Notes under the pieces: model-generated
The model's input: only the letters and a program-made list of their open reading frames with translations
Told to the model about the DNA's origin: nothing
The model's database searches: none
From: an uncultured Atopobium sp.
GTDB lineage: Bacteria; Actinomycetota; Coriobacteriia; Coriobacteriales; Atopobiaceae
Assembly (NCBI GenBank): GCA_937990665.1
Contig: CALKRF010000024.1
Location: 1-64,000, forward strand
Direction of reading: 5' to 3'
Length of the DNA stretch: 64,000 nt
Program-made: the position numbers and the translations under genes
In this document: in pieces, positions 1 to 7,954 of the stretch
How the letters are laid out: every line of letters starts with the position of its first letter
How positions within the stretch are numbered: the stretch's first letter is position 1

Positions 1-308
1 TTGACGCCTACAATGCTCAGCTCTTTGACGAGACAGGCGATCGTAACTCCGAGCATAGTGTTTGGCAGTACTTTGCTGTACTACCCGACATTAAATCCGT
101 TGGTGTTATGGGTGACGAGCGCACGTATGCCCGTCCAGTTATCTTGCGCGCCGTTGAGTCGAGCGACGCTATGACCGCTGACTGGGCAAAGCTTCCTTAC
201 GAGCTGCTGACTCGCATTTCTTCTCGCATCGTCAGTGAGGTTGCTGGCGTTAACCGCGTGGCCTACGACATCACTCCAAAGCCACCTGCGACTATTGAGT
301 GGGAGTAG
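1..308 (+). CDS. guaA: GMP synthase (glutamine-hydrolysing), C-terminal part
   Basis: This is the 3' end of a gene that begins before the window; the reading frame is open from base 3. The last 100 or so residues match the GuaA dimerisation domain: the stretch around [20 protein letters not shown] and the invariant C-terminus TIEWE. GuaA converts XMP to GMP with glutamine as amide donor in the cytoplasm. The 3' end matters here because it is a known insertion site for genomic islands, and near-copies of its last bases recur at about 4.68, 5.05 and 9.60 kb. A strong terminator follows about 110 bases downstream. Confidence 0.96.
   Translation, partial: DAYNAQLFDETGDRNSEHSVWQYFAVLPDIKSVGVMGDERTYARPVILRAVESSDAMTADWAKLPYELLTRISSRIVSEVAGVNRVAYDITPKPPATIEWE
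279..308 (+). repeat. guaA 3'-end att site, copy A
   Basis: The last bases of guaA, including GACTATTGAGTGGGAGTAG at 290-308, recur with few changes at 4678-4695, 5046-5061 and 9594-9614. Use of the guaA 3' end as an integration site by genomic islands is established. The copies seen here are the observation; the role as attL is inference. No integrase is visible in the window. Confidence 0.7.
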
Positions 309-420
309 GACGACAGGGTTCTGACCTGCGATTTTGAGTGCCGCACTATGCCGCTGAGTTTCGTTTCGTACGAGAGTCATGACAAAGCCACCAGCGACGG
401 AGATGAGTAAAAGCGATTAA

Positions 421-460
421 AGAGCCTCCGTTCCCTGCGTTGGGACGGAGGCTCTTTCTT
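421..460. terminator. bidirectional rho-independent terminator
   Basis: Perfect stem AGAGCCTCCGT / ACGGAGGCTCT with a GC-rich centre, followed by a T-rich tail on + and preceded by an A-rich stretch that gives a U tail on -. It lies between the converging guaA and ABC-F genes and can serve both. Confidence 0.85.
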
Positions 461-513
461 TGCCGTTTTACTCCCTTGTCTCCGTTCGGGGATTATTTCT
501 TGCTCATTTAGGG

Positions 514-1983
514 CTATTCGCGCTGAAAGATTTTGACTAGCTTGGTGTCCTTTATTTCGTAGACAATGTCTGCGACGTTCTCGACCAGCCTCTTATCGTG
601 GGAGACGAACACTATCGTTCCGGCATAGGCGCTCATCATCTGCTCGAGGGCTTCGGCGCTCTTGATGTCCAGGTAATTTCCAGGCTCGTCCATGAGCAAG
701 ATGTTGTATCTGCCCAGCAGCATCTTCGCGAGTAGCAGCTTGATGACTTCGCCTCCCGAGAGAACGCCAACGTCCTTTGTCAGGTCGCGCGGTCCGATTC
801 CCATAGAGGCGAGGATGCCTCGAATTTCGGTCATGCTGTACTCGCAACCATCCTGCATGAACGAGATCGCAGACTGACGGGCGTCGAACTTGTAGCCTGT
901 TTGCTCGAAGTAACCGATCTCTGCCTTGGGAGAGATGTTGATACCGTCGGCGCGTCGAGCGATTGCCTTCAGCAGGCTGGTCTTTCCTGTACCGTTGCCA
1001 CCGGTGATGGCCACTTTGGCACCGAGCGGTATCTCGAATTTCGCGTGGTCATAGAGCATGCAGTTGCCGAAGCTCAAGCTGAAATCGTCTGCCGAGATGG
1101 GAAATTTACTATGCAGTTCCAGGGCCTTGCTCTGGCGGAACCGCACGGCGCGAATGCTATCTGGGGCCTCAATCCCTTCGAGCGCTTCGAGGCGCTTCTC
1201 CATGTCCTTAGCCGCCTGGTACATCCTCTTCTGTTTGGTGCCGGTTGCTTTCTGATGCCCCAATCGACCTGCATACTCGTTGCTTTTTTTCGCAGCCTTC
1301 CGCTTGGTGTCGACCTGCCGTGCTTTTTTCCGTTGTTTTTCGATGGCGGCTTCGAGGCGATCGCGCTCGCGCATCGCCTCTTCGTATCGAGTCGCCTGAG
1401 CTTTGCGCTCTTCTTCTTTCTGTCGCAGATAGTCGGAGTAGTCACCCCAGAATTCGGAAATACCGCCGTCTTTGAGCTCCCAGATCTTGTCTACCACCTG
1501 GTCGAGAAAATGACGGTCATGGCTCACGATGAGCAGAGCCCCATCAAATGCCTTGAGTTGTCCGACGAGAAGGCGGATGCCGTCTTGGTCGAGGTGGCTC
1601 GTAGTCTCGTCGGCGAAGATCGCGCTTGCATGCTGGGAGAGTGCAGAGGCAATCTTGGCGCGTGTTTCCTCCCCGCCGCTCATCGTCTCCTGCGCCACTC
1701 CGGCGACGTTGAGACGGGAGAGCATCTCACCACTGTCCTGAGCCGCATCAAGGTCGAGTTCATCGAGTTGGCCGATGAGGGCAATGCTGCCGAAGCGCCT
1801 GACGTCGGCGTCCGCAATGGTAAGATTGCCGCTCAGAATTTTAAGCAGGCTGGTTTTGCCTGCGCCATTGTCTCCCACCAAGCCGATGCGATCGTAGGAG
1901 TAGATTTCCAACTCTTCGATATCCAGGATATCGCGGCCGGCATATTCCAAAAAGATGTCTTTAGCTTTGACTATGAGTTCCAT
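514..1983 (-). CDS. ABC-F protein, Msr(D)-like antibiotic target protection
   Basis: 489 residues with two ATPase domains and no membrane segment, the layout of ABC-F proteins that displace antibiotics from the ribosome. Walker A is GDNGAGKTS near residue 38 and GGNGTGKTS near 320. The signatures are MSGGEETR and LSGGEVIK, and the second Walker B reads [11 protein letters not shown], with G where T is usual. The two domains are joined by a long charged linker rich in K, R and E (about 185-265). The length matches Msr(D), about 487 residues. The gene lies downstream of a Mef-like efflux gene on the same strand, the mef-msr(D) arrangement. The start is preceded by AAAGGCGG. Family is sure; macrolide specificity is inferred from synteny and sequence feel. 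Confidence 0.85.
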   Translation of the reverse strand: MELIVKAKDIFLEYAGRDILDIEELEIYSYDRIGLVGDNGAGKTSLLKILSGNLTIADADVRRFGSIALIGQLDELDLDAAQDSGEMLSRLNVAGVAQETMSGGEETRAKIASALSQHASAIFADETTSHLDQDGIRLLVGQLKAFDGALLIVSHDRHFLDQVVDKIWELKDGGISEFWGDYSDYLRQKEEERKAQATRYEEAMRERDRLEAAIEKQRKKARQVDTKRKAAKKSNEYAGRLGHQKATGTKQKRMYQAAKDMEKRLEALEGIEAPDSIRAVRFRQSKALELHSKFPISADDFSLSFGNCMLYDHAKFEIPLGAKVAITGGNGTGKTSLLKAIARRADGINISPKAEIGYFEQTGYKFDARQSAISFMQDGCEYSMTEIRGILASMGIGPRDLTKDVGVLSGGEVIKLLLAKMLLGRYNILLMDEPGNYLDIKSAEALEQMMSAYAGTIVFVSHDKRLVENVADIVYEIKDTKLVKIFQRE

Positions 1984-2244
1984 AGGTTGAACCGCCTTTT
2001 GTGTATTAGCCTTTTACTGGAAGCGCAGCCATGCCAAAAAAGATTGCTCACGTCGATTTTTCGCCTTTGCCCAATTGCCGGCGCGAGCGTTTTGACCTTG
2101 CGCAAGCCGGCAAATCCGAAAATGATAGTTGGCGACGAATAAGGAGCGCGATGTGGGATGTCGGCGCAATACCTCGTCGTCGCAAGGGCTTGAAGGCTGA
2201 CGCGTGAACCGATGGCTGCCGCCTCTTTTTTTCGAATACTTGGG

Positions 2245-3531
2245 CTATTGAATCCGCCCGGTATCTCTTTTCCCCACGTTTCGGACGCTCGGAGCAAGCA
2301 GCATAGCCATCGCAAGCAGTACCATGGTCGCTCCAGAGCCGACGAACCATAACGGAGCTCCAAGCAGATCCGCAAAAACGGAGGGGGCCGCGAGGCCCAT
2401 GGGCATGGCCCACGCCATGATGGTTCCGTAGAGGCCGAAAACGCGGCCTAGGTACTCAGGAGGTATCTGCTCCTGCATAAGGGCAGTCTGGGTTCCCGCG
2501 TACAACGGGGAGCATGCGCCCATAAGAAAGCTCGCCGGTAGGAAAACGGCGAACAGCGACGGGCCGATCAATCCGGATGCGATTGCGACGACGCCGAAGC
2601 CGGCGATCGCGGCGACCATGGTGAGCGACCTATTGCGGAACCCTCCCGTGGCCGCCAAAATGCCGGACCCAGCCAGCATGCCTGCGGAGAAAAGGACCTC
2701 CACCAAAGCAGCATCCCCCGTGCTACCGCCAAAATGTCCCAAGGTCATTATTGGGAACAATGCCGCGAGTGGGGAGAACGCGAAAGCGAAGACGAACCCG
2801 CACCAAAGAAGGGCGAACAGCCCCCTGTATCCCCTGATCAGCTTGTAGCCGTCCGAAATCTCAGAGAAAAGTTCTCGAACTTTATTGGAAAAGGACGAGC
2901 TGCGGTCGGCTTCGTCGAGTCCTCCTGCGTCTATCTGAGCGGCGAGGACAGCTAGAGAAGCGAAAAGCGCCCCCAGCACGTCGAGGGCAATCATGGCGGT
3001 AATGCCCGCCACAGGATAAATCACTGCCGCGAGCGCGGCGCCAAGAATGTATCCGGCGGACTGAATCGCCTGCATCACTCCCGATAGGCGAACGAGATGC
3101 TCTGGCGGGGCGAGATGGGGCGTGAGGGATTGGGAGGCCGGCGTGTAGAACGAAGTGCCAGCTGCGCGGAGAAACAGGGCGATGAGTATTGACCACGCAG
3201 GTAAGCTGCCGGCCAACGAGGCAATCGCCAAGGCGGCGCCCACCGCGGCAACGAAGAGGTCGGCGCCGATGAGAACACGTTTCAAAGGCAGCCTGTCGAC
3301 AACGGCGCCCGCAAGGACTCCGAACAAAGCAATCGGCAGAAAGCCTGCTAACGATGCCAGGGAGAGGAGGGAAGATGATTCTGTCGTGAGGGCGATATGC
3401 CAAATGAGACCCATTTGGAGAATCAAGCTCGTCAATGTCGACACGAGCTCCCCGCCCCATACGAAACAAATCTTAAATTGCCATGAATGGCACAGCGAAA
3501 CAGACCTGCGCCGAGAGGTTTCAAATATCAT
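2245..3531 (-). CDS. MFS macrolide efflux protein, Mef(A)-like
   Basis: 428 residues from the chosen ATG, a 12-helix major facilitator. It resembles Mef(A) along its length: an early ILQMGLIWHIALTTES region, GFLPIALFGVLAGAVVDR with the MFS loop 2-3 motif, GTSFYTPASQSLTPHLAP, and the late QEQIPPEYLGRVFGLYGTIM. Mef proteins export 14- and 15-membered macrolides by proton antiport and work together with Msr(D), whose homologue lies 261 bases downstream. The frame is open further to a TTG at 3582, but the ATG at 3531 starts close to where Mef homology begins; neither has a good ribosome site, fitting translation controlled by the leader upstream. Substrate is inferred, not shown. Confidence 0.85.
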   Translation of the reverse strand: MIFETSRRRSVSLCHSWQFKICFVWGGELVSTLTSLILQMGLIWHIALTTESSSLLSLASLAGFLPIALFGVLAGAVVDRLPLKRVLIGADLFVAAVGAALAIASLAGSLPAWSILIALFLRAAGTSFYTPASQSLTPHLAPPEHLVRLSGVMQAIQSAGYILGAALAAVIYPVAGITAMIALDVLGALFASLAVLAAQIDAGGLDEADRSSSFSNKVRELFSEISDGYKLIRGYRGLFALLWCGFVFAFAFSPLAALFPIMTLGHFGGSTGDAALVEVLFSAGMLAGSGILAATGGFRNRSLTMVAAIAGFGVVAIASGLIGPSLFAVFLPASFLMGACSPLYAGTQTALMQEQIPPEYLGRVFGLYGTIMAWAMPMGLAAPSVFADLLGAPLWFVGSGATMVLLAMAMLLAPSVRNVGKRDTGRIQ

Positions 3532-3594
3532 GGTTATGTCCAATCGTGAAATGGCGTGCAGAAAAACAGCGCGACGCCACAACAGCGCCGCTTT

Positions 3595-3630
3595 CTAGGC
3601 GCTCATCCACGTGCGGAAAAGACCAACCAC
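3595..3630 (-). CDS. 11-residue leader peptide upstream of mef-like gene
   Basis: On the minus strand a very strong ribosome site, AAAGGAGGGG (3644-3635), sits four to six bases before a GTG that opens an 11-codon ORF, MVGLFRTWMSA, ending in TAG. A consensus promoter lies just upstream and the mef-like gene starts 63 bases after the stop. A stem, AGCGCC / GGCGCT (3603-3584), overlaps the leader's 3' end. This is the architecture of macrolide-inducible erm, mef and msr genes, in which drug-stalled ribosomes on the leader change the mRNA fold. The ORF, ribosome site and stem are seen; drug-dependent stalling is inferred. Confidence 0.65.
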   Translation of the reverse strand: MVGLFRTWMSA

Positions 3631-3670
3631 GACACCCCTCCTTTGTTAATTCGGTCTGGCAAACCATGTA

Positions 3671-3700
3671 ATATTAGCGAGGCTTGAGTTTGCCTGTCAA
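3671..3700 (-). promoter_or_regulatory. sigma-70-type promoter of leader-mef-msr unit
   Basis: Read on the minus strand: TTGACA (3700-3695), 18-base spacer, TAATAT (3676-3671). Transcription would start near 3664, about 20 bases before the leader ribosome site. This is the cleanest promoter in the window. Confidence 0.75.
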
Positions 3701-3731
3701 GAATCGACCATCGGAAAGGGCAATCCTCTCT

Positions 3732-4266
3732 GGCCATTCGATTCCTTTTGTATCTTTGGTTGCATAGGTGACCCGCCAGGGCTATTACGCGTGGAAGAGG
3801 CGCCTGCCGAGCTGGCCGATGAGGCGCTGAAGATGGCCCTGGTCAGGCGAAACGATCCCAAGGGATGCGTACATCATTCGGATAGTAAGAATGTTGCCAG
3901 CAGGTTTTGCGGCAACCGCAAAGGAGCCGTATCCTGCAGCTGGAATCACGTTGCAGCATCCTGACCCGCATTCCGATTGGCGGACGGCCCGCTTCGGCAT
4001 CCTGACCAGCACAGCGATCGAGCCTTGTCATTCCTTGGATATGCCGGTTGCTCGGGGCGGTCCCGACGGAGGCCCTCGCCTCCCCGGTCCGTGACCCAAG
4101 AAGGGCAAGCATGCTGATCTGCATGGCTGGTTCCTCCTTTATGTAGACGACCATGCAAAGAAGGGACAACCGAGGAGGCAGGTTACTGATGCGGGCTCCC
4201 GCACGCCCATGACTACCCGACGGGCTGTTTTTCATCTCCGATGCCCGCATTGCAGCATGAACGAAT
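3732..4266. other. degenerate segment without a recognisable gene
   Basis: GC-rich sequence with short open frames on both strands, none with a convincing combination of start, ribosome site and protein character. A good ribosome site, AAAGGAGGAACC, precedes an ATG at about 4124 on the minus strand, but that frame translates to Cys/Arg-rich sequence with no family likeness. I read the segment as decayed island DNA, adjoining the ATPase remnant to its right. Confidence 0.4.
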
Positions 4267-4536
4267 GTGCCTCGACATCTCTGCTGGCATGGTACGACTG
4301 GGATCGCACCTCGACGCATCCTTGCGCATACTGCCTTCCAAGTTTCGAAACCGGGAAGGAAAGTGTATGTGAGCGACGATATCGGCGCCGATTCGACGCT
4401 CGAGAGGGAGATTGCGCCGATTCTATCCATCGGGGATGCATTCCCGAAGATTCTCATCACTCGCACGAGGCATGAGCCCCATACCCGGGAGGGCGTGCTC
4501 GTGCTGAATTTCGCGAGGTGGCTGCTTGGCGGGTAG
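4267..4536 (+). pseudogene. remnant of AAA+ ATPase C-terminus (DUF4143-type)
   Basis: The last 60 or so codons read GRKVYVSDDIGADSTLEREI, then APILSIGDAFPKILITRTR and VLVLNFARWLLGG before the stop. This is the typical end of archaeal/bacterial ATPases with a DUF4143 domain, in which a YVQV...LERELAPL...I.D.YPK pattern precedes a final WLL. No ATPase domain with Walker motifs lies upstream; the preceding codons are out of frame and degraded. It is a truncated relic, and the reading upstream of about 4350 is not meaningful. Family assignment is from pattern only. Confidence 0.55.
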
Positions 4537-4677
4537 GGTTCTGAACGTCGCATTGGGATATCGCGCGACAGGGCACGCAGGGCTGTTTGTGCCCGCACGG
4601 GAAACGCCGTCGCCATGCGGGCGGCCTGTCGTGTCCGATTAGCCTTTTGCTAAACAGGCTTACGCCAACTCATGGGC

Positions 4678-4695
4678 AAGCCACCTGAGACTATT
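4678..4695 (+). repeat. guaA-end copy B (degenerate att)
   Basis: AAGCCACCTGAGACTATT matches guaA 279-296 at 17 of 18 positions. The similarity stops where guaA continues into GAGTGGGAG, so this copy carries the left half only. Confidence 0.5.
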
Positions 4696-5045
4696 CACTT
4701 TGCTTATCGTTGACAAAGACCTGTGGCCTGCGGTTTTGTGAACGGCTCGTAAGCCACCCGCGTCGACTCACTTACTGTTGAAGCTGGTGGTTTGCAGGCT
4801 CAAAGGCGGTTGAGTTTCAAAACGGGCGTTTTTCGGCGATATCGAGCCTCCAAAGGCGGCTCTCCGTGCCCCTTGGGACAAAAATAAAAACTCAATACTC
4901 TGAGCTTGAAAATGGTTTTTGAAGTTGTCCCAGCTTTTGTCCCCGAAGCCGATGAAACGCGACGTCGCGTCATTCAGCGGCACTCACTTCGAGATGCCGC
5001 CGAAAACTGGGTGCAACTGGAGTGACGAGACGGCAAAACTATAAC

Positions 5046-5061
5046 CACCGAGTGGGAGTAG
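5046..5061 (+). repeat. guaA-end copy C (att core)
   Basis: CACCGAGTGGGAGTAG matches the right half of the guaA end, including its stop codon (14 of 16 compared with copy D). It separates the mef/msr segment from the defence-gene segment and may be an internal junction between two elements inserted in tandem. Confidence 0.5.
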
Positions 5062-5230
5062 GGTTTAGCCCATTTCACTTGGTCTAATCCTGCATGTCTA
5101 GTTGCGGTGGTTAGCAACTAACACCGTGTGCAATAGACGATTTCGGAGCCATTTTCGGCTCCGAAAACCGGCATAATAATGCGAGATGACGATTCCTTTG
5201 CAATTGTTGCAGTCTCGGGATGCGACTGTT

Positions 5231-5268
5231 CGTCCATGCTTAATTTCTACATATATTAAGCATGGATG
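5231..5268. repeat. 12-bp perfect inverted repeat with 10-base loop
   Basis: Arms TCCATGCTTAAT (5233-5244) and ATTAAGCATGGA (5255-5266); a further C-G and a G-T pair extend the stem outward. It is followed three bases later by eight G. There is no U tract on either strand, so it is not a standard terminator. It could be a protein site or a recombination or replication structure of a former mobile element. Confidence 0.55.
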
Positions 5269-5502
5269 TACGGGGGGGGTATGACCTTAGCGTTACCGCC
5301 GAGAACACCATGTCCACTTTTTCGTAATTCAAAAAGCTATTCATGGAGCAATTTACGAATGTCTTCCTAAATAGTTTTCAAAATGAGCGAAAGATTATTC
5401 TCGACAAAAATCGTCTGCCTATAAGATGTATCGAATACGATGCTGGTCAGCTGTATACGCATTTTCCATCTATATCTTCAATTAACACTCCTGTATATTG
5501 GC

Positions 5503-5533
5503 TATAATTCTAGCTAGTAGTATAGGAGGTCAG
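5503..5533 (+). promoter_or_regulatory. -10 element and ribosome site of antitoxin gene
   Basis: TATAAT at 5503-5508, with a poor -35 candidate TTAACA 15 bases upstream, and AGGAGG at about 5524-5529 before the ATG at 5535. Antitoxins of this family usually repress their own promoter; no clear palindrome is seen here. Confidence 0.5.
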
Positions 5534-5534
5534 A

Positions 5535-5747
5535 ATGGCAGCATTGACGATGGGGCTCGCGGAGGCCAAGAACAACTTTTCTCGTGTGACGGCAGAGGTG
5601 AACAGGACTGGCAGATCGGTCACTATCTTAAAAAACAACAAGCCCTGGGTCGTGATCCAGCCGGCTCATGGTAGTAGCAGCGTCGCAGACGTAGCCGTCG
5701 ACTTTATGGACGAATATGCTGACGTGTTCGAAAAGCTTGCTAAATGA
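5535..5747 (+). CDS. orphan antitoxin, Phd/YefM family
   Basis: 70 residues. The N-terminal stretch MGLAEAKNNFSRVTAEVNRT followed by GRSVTILKNNKPWVVIQP is the conserved DNA-binding fold of Phd/YefM antitoxins; the C-terminal tail (VDFMDEYADVFEKLAK) would be the toxin-binding part. In type II systems the antitoxin neutralises a Doc, YoeB or RelE-type toxin encoded just downstream. Here no toxin follows: the next gene starts 114 bases later and is of another kind. The gene is therefore an orphan or a solitary regulator. Good ribosome site and promoter -10 are present. Confidence 0.8.
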   Translation: MAALTMGLAEAKNNFSRVTAEVNRTGRSVTILKNNKPWVVIQPAHGSSSVADVAVDFMDEYADVFEKLAK

Positions 5748-5861
5748 GTGCGCTCGCCTTCTCCAAAAGGAAATTTTTATCTCTTATTTCCCCCTTTCTC
5801 CTCGTGCTAGCAGGTAACTCGTTAAAGCTTCATTGAAACGTGATAACAAAGGACATATGAA

Positions 5862-6650
5862 TTGAAAAACAGCTTGAAGAAGATCGTTTACTTTGACCGC
5901 GAAACCATCAATAACGCTCTGCAAAGAGAGAATAGGGGCGCTGTTCAAGAGACTAGCTCCCAAAGCTCAAACAAGTTTCTAAATGGAGATGCAAGCGCGA
6001 AATCCCATTTCTCTACAGCATTGGGAGTTCCATTTATTGGCAGACTCAAATTCTTATTCAACGGAAAGATTGAATTGCAGTATCTTCGTGAATGGGATAG
6101 TAGAACAACAGTAACTTCAACGGATATCAGTATGTTTCGCGTTATTGAAAGTAGCCTTGAATCGTTTAACAAAGTCCAACTTCATGACGTAAAAAATTCA
6201 CTAACATCATTCAGAGTAGCTGCAACCTTTCTTAAGCTTGCGAAGCCCAATAACCAAGATTTCAACATTAGAGAAGTAGCGGACTTGTTGACCTCTATGG
6301 AGGGATATGACTTATACGATATTGGAAACAATCAATACGTTAGGTTCAACCAGAAGGCATATTTGAGCAACTATAAAAGAAATGACATATCGATGTCTGT
6401 CCTAGACCTGTATTGTATGCAAGTTGGCGATTACCCTTCCGACAGCTTTGATTATCTAAAGAAATTAAGTGCCATGCAATCGCTATTTGACGTCCCTACT
6501 GAAAAGGACAAAACCTTGGAGGATATCTACTTTTCCAGTAATTCGTCAGAAGGGATCGAAGTGGAACAAAAAGCTTGTAGTGAAAATAAGCAAAGTAATC
6601 GAAATATTAAGCTGTATGACGTTTTATGCGCTTATGTAAGCGAGCAATAG
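5862..6650 (+). CDS. uncharacterised DUF6414-like protein
   Basis: 262 residues, AT-rich coding sequence unlike both neighbours. The N-terminus, KKIVYFDRETINNAL, and the overall plan (a Ser/Thr-rich segment at 25-50, then an alpha/beta body with a FNQKAYLSNYKRNDI segment near 170-185) recall proteins of the DUF6414 family, whose function is unknown. The start is a TTG preceded by AAAGGA; the ATG just upstream is out of frame and stops at once. The stop lies two bases before the ATG of the AAA+ ATPase gene, so the two are translated together and probably act together. Assignment to DUF6414 is by pattern recall and should be tested by profile search. Confidence 0.6.
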   Translation: MKNSLKKIVYFDRETINNALQRENRGAVQETSSQSSNKFLNGDASAKSHFSTALGVPFIGRLKFLFNGKIELQYLREWDSRTTVTSTDISMFRVIESSLESFNKVQLHDVKNSLTSFRVAATFLKLAKPNNQDFNIREVADLLTSMEGYDLYDIGNNQYVRFNQKAYLSNYKRNDISMSVLDLYCMQVGDYPSDSFDYLKKLSAMQSLFDVPTEKDKTLEDIYFSSNSSEGIEVEQKACSENKQSNRNIKLYDVLCAYVSEQ

Positions 6651-6652
6651 TC

Positions 6653-7759
6653 ATGCGTAGCTACTTCATCATTATTGGCTCAGTTTCATTTTTCGAGAAG
6701 AACCTTCAAGAACTATCTGCAGAAGGAGCTGAGTTCAATGACGTTATAACGTTATTCGATACTGTGAGAACTGCTGGAAAGATGCTTCAAAAAATTGACT
6801 CTCTCATTGTGCGAAATAATCACTATCATGGAATCGTAGAAAGTGCACATGCTCGTCTGGGAGGTTTAATAGAAGACGTAACGGAAAAAGATGCGCTTGT
6901 ATACATACATAACCCCACCAGGATTCTTTTTCATTACATATGCCGCGAGTATGAGGCTGAAAATTGCAACCTTCGATTAATCGAAGAACCGAGATCCTCT
7001 CTTGCAGAAATATCTGATATTCAAAAAAAGATCAAAGACGTCAGGCGGAAAATTATTGGGCAAGACAATGCCTTAGAGCAAATAGCTAAAACACTAAACT
7101 ACCTGGCAAGCACCAAACGAAATAAACCATACGTATTAATGTTATACGGAAATAGCAGCTTGGGAAAAACTGAAACTGCAAAAGCAATAGCGGATACATT
7201 CTTTGGTGGGAAGATGATAGAGCGTCATCTTTCGATGTTTGAAGATTTTTCCTTTGCAAATTCGGATTATCTTTTCGGAGGAAAGCCAAACGTCAACTCA
7301 TTAGGATATGAGCTAAATGAGCGCGAATCGAATCTTGTATTTTTTGACGAGATGGACAAATGTGGAGCGTCATATCGATCGGCATTCTATTCCTTGTTTG
7401 ACAATCCAACTTTTCTCGACACAACATATGAAGTTGACATAAGCGGCCTTCTAATCGTGTTAACTTGTAACTTCCTTACTGAAGAAGACATAAGAAGAAA
7501 CCTTGGGGATCCAATCTATTTCCGAATTGACAAAAGTATCTACTTCGAAGACTTCTCCCAAAACAATTTATTGAAAATATTGGAAATAGAAGCAGATAAG
7601 CAGTTGTCGCAGATTGTCAATCATGAAGATATCAATCGCCAACAGGTGATACGGTTAGCGGCAAGAAAAATCATCGTTACCGAGTCAAACGGAAGAACGG
7701 TTCAAGCTGCGGTCCGTTCAACCATAGAAAATCTTTTATATGAGCAAGAACCCATGTAA
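6653..7759 (+). CDS. AAA+ ATPase, ClpA/B-type (AAA_2), partner of DUF6414-like protein
   Basis: 368 residues. The N-terminal 120 residues are of unknown fold and start with MRSYFIIIGSVSFFEKNL. The ATPase core follows: IIGQDNALEQIAKTL (about 140-155), Walker A GNSSLGKTETA (166-176), Walker B LVFFDEMDK (about 228-236), a sensor-1-like LTCNF, and a C-terminal small domain ending in GRTVQAAVRSTIENLL with a possible sensor 2 arginine. This is the order seen in the second AAA domain of ClpA/ClpB. No protease-binding loop, second ATPase domain or Clp N-domain is present, so it is not a normal Clp chaperone. It overlaps nothing and starts two bases after the preceding stop, with a weak ribosome site, suggesting coupling. 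Its place between an orphan antitoxin and an AbiE pair suggests defence; that is inference. Confidence 0.75.
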   Translation: MRSYFIIIGSVSFFEKNLQELSAEGAEFNDVITLFDTVRTAGKMLQKIDSLIVRNNHYHGIVESAHARLGGLIEDVTEKDALVYIHNPTRILFHYICREYEAENCNLRLIEEPRSSLAEISDIQKKIKDVRRKIIGQDNALEQIAKTLNYLASTKRNKPYVLMLYGNSSLGKTETAKAIADTFFGGKMIERHLSMFEDFSFANSDYLFGGKPNVNSLGYELNERESNLVFFDEMDKCGASYRSAFYSLFDNPTFLDTTYEVDISGLLIVLTCNFLTEEDIRRNLGDPIYFRIDKSIYFEDFSQNNLLKILEIEADKQLSQIVNHEDINRQQVIRLAARKIIVTESNGRTVQAAVRSTIENLLYEQEPM

Positions 7760-7921
7760 GGGATAACGCTTTGGTAGCCAGTGAAAAGTGTGCAGAAAAC
7801 GTCTACTTGCTTATGTCAAATAATTCCCGTGTAGCTATGCGCGCCTACACCAGCCTCCTGAAATGTTTTTTCTGCGCCCTCCTATGTAAGCCTTAAACTA
7901 TCTCATCATATCTAAGACTAT

Positions 7922-7954
7922 GGCAATATATACTATATTATAAGTATGATTGCC
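7922..7954. promoter_or_regulatory. promoter region of abiE-like pair with GGCAAT / ATTGCC inverted repeat
   Basis: GGCAAT (7922-7927) and ATTGCC (7949-7954) flank an AT-only stretch that contains the likely -10 element. AbiEi-type antitoxins are known to repress their own operon by binding inverted repeats in the promoter, so this is a plausible operator. It overlaps the annotated first codons of the AbiEi-like gene, which suggests that translation may really begin downstream. Confidence 0.4.

Larger units (their letters stand above)
4537..5534. other. gene-free segment with att-like copies and a hairpin
   Basis: About 1 kb without a supportable gene. It holds two guaA-end copies (4678-4695 and 5046-5061), a 9-base inverted pair GGGACAAAA / TTTTGTCCC (about 4877 and 4934), a long inverted repeat at 5231-5268, a run of eight G at 5272-5279, and the promoter of the antitoxin gene near its right end. 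Base composition falls from GC-rich to AT-rich across it, consistent with a junction between elements of different origin. Confidence 0.5.

Noticed and set aside
1971..2060. Possible 26-codon leader (GTG, SNLFWHGC...) overlapping the ABC-F start
   Set aside because: Ribosome site is poor and the frame overlaps the start codon; cannot be told from chance, though msr(D) genes do have leaders.
901..2142. 413-codon open frame on + opposite the ABC-F gene
   Set aside because: Exact antisense of a gene with complete ABC-F motifs; no protein family character; caused by GC-rich codon use.
3843..4616. 257-codon open frame on - over the ATPase remnant
   Set aside because: Arg/Ser/Pro-rich translation typical of an antisense frame; the + strand has the recognisable DUF4143-type end.
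4768..4983. 71-codon open frame on -
   Set aside because: No ribosome site or family likeness; lies in gene-free island sequence.
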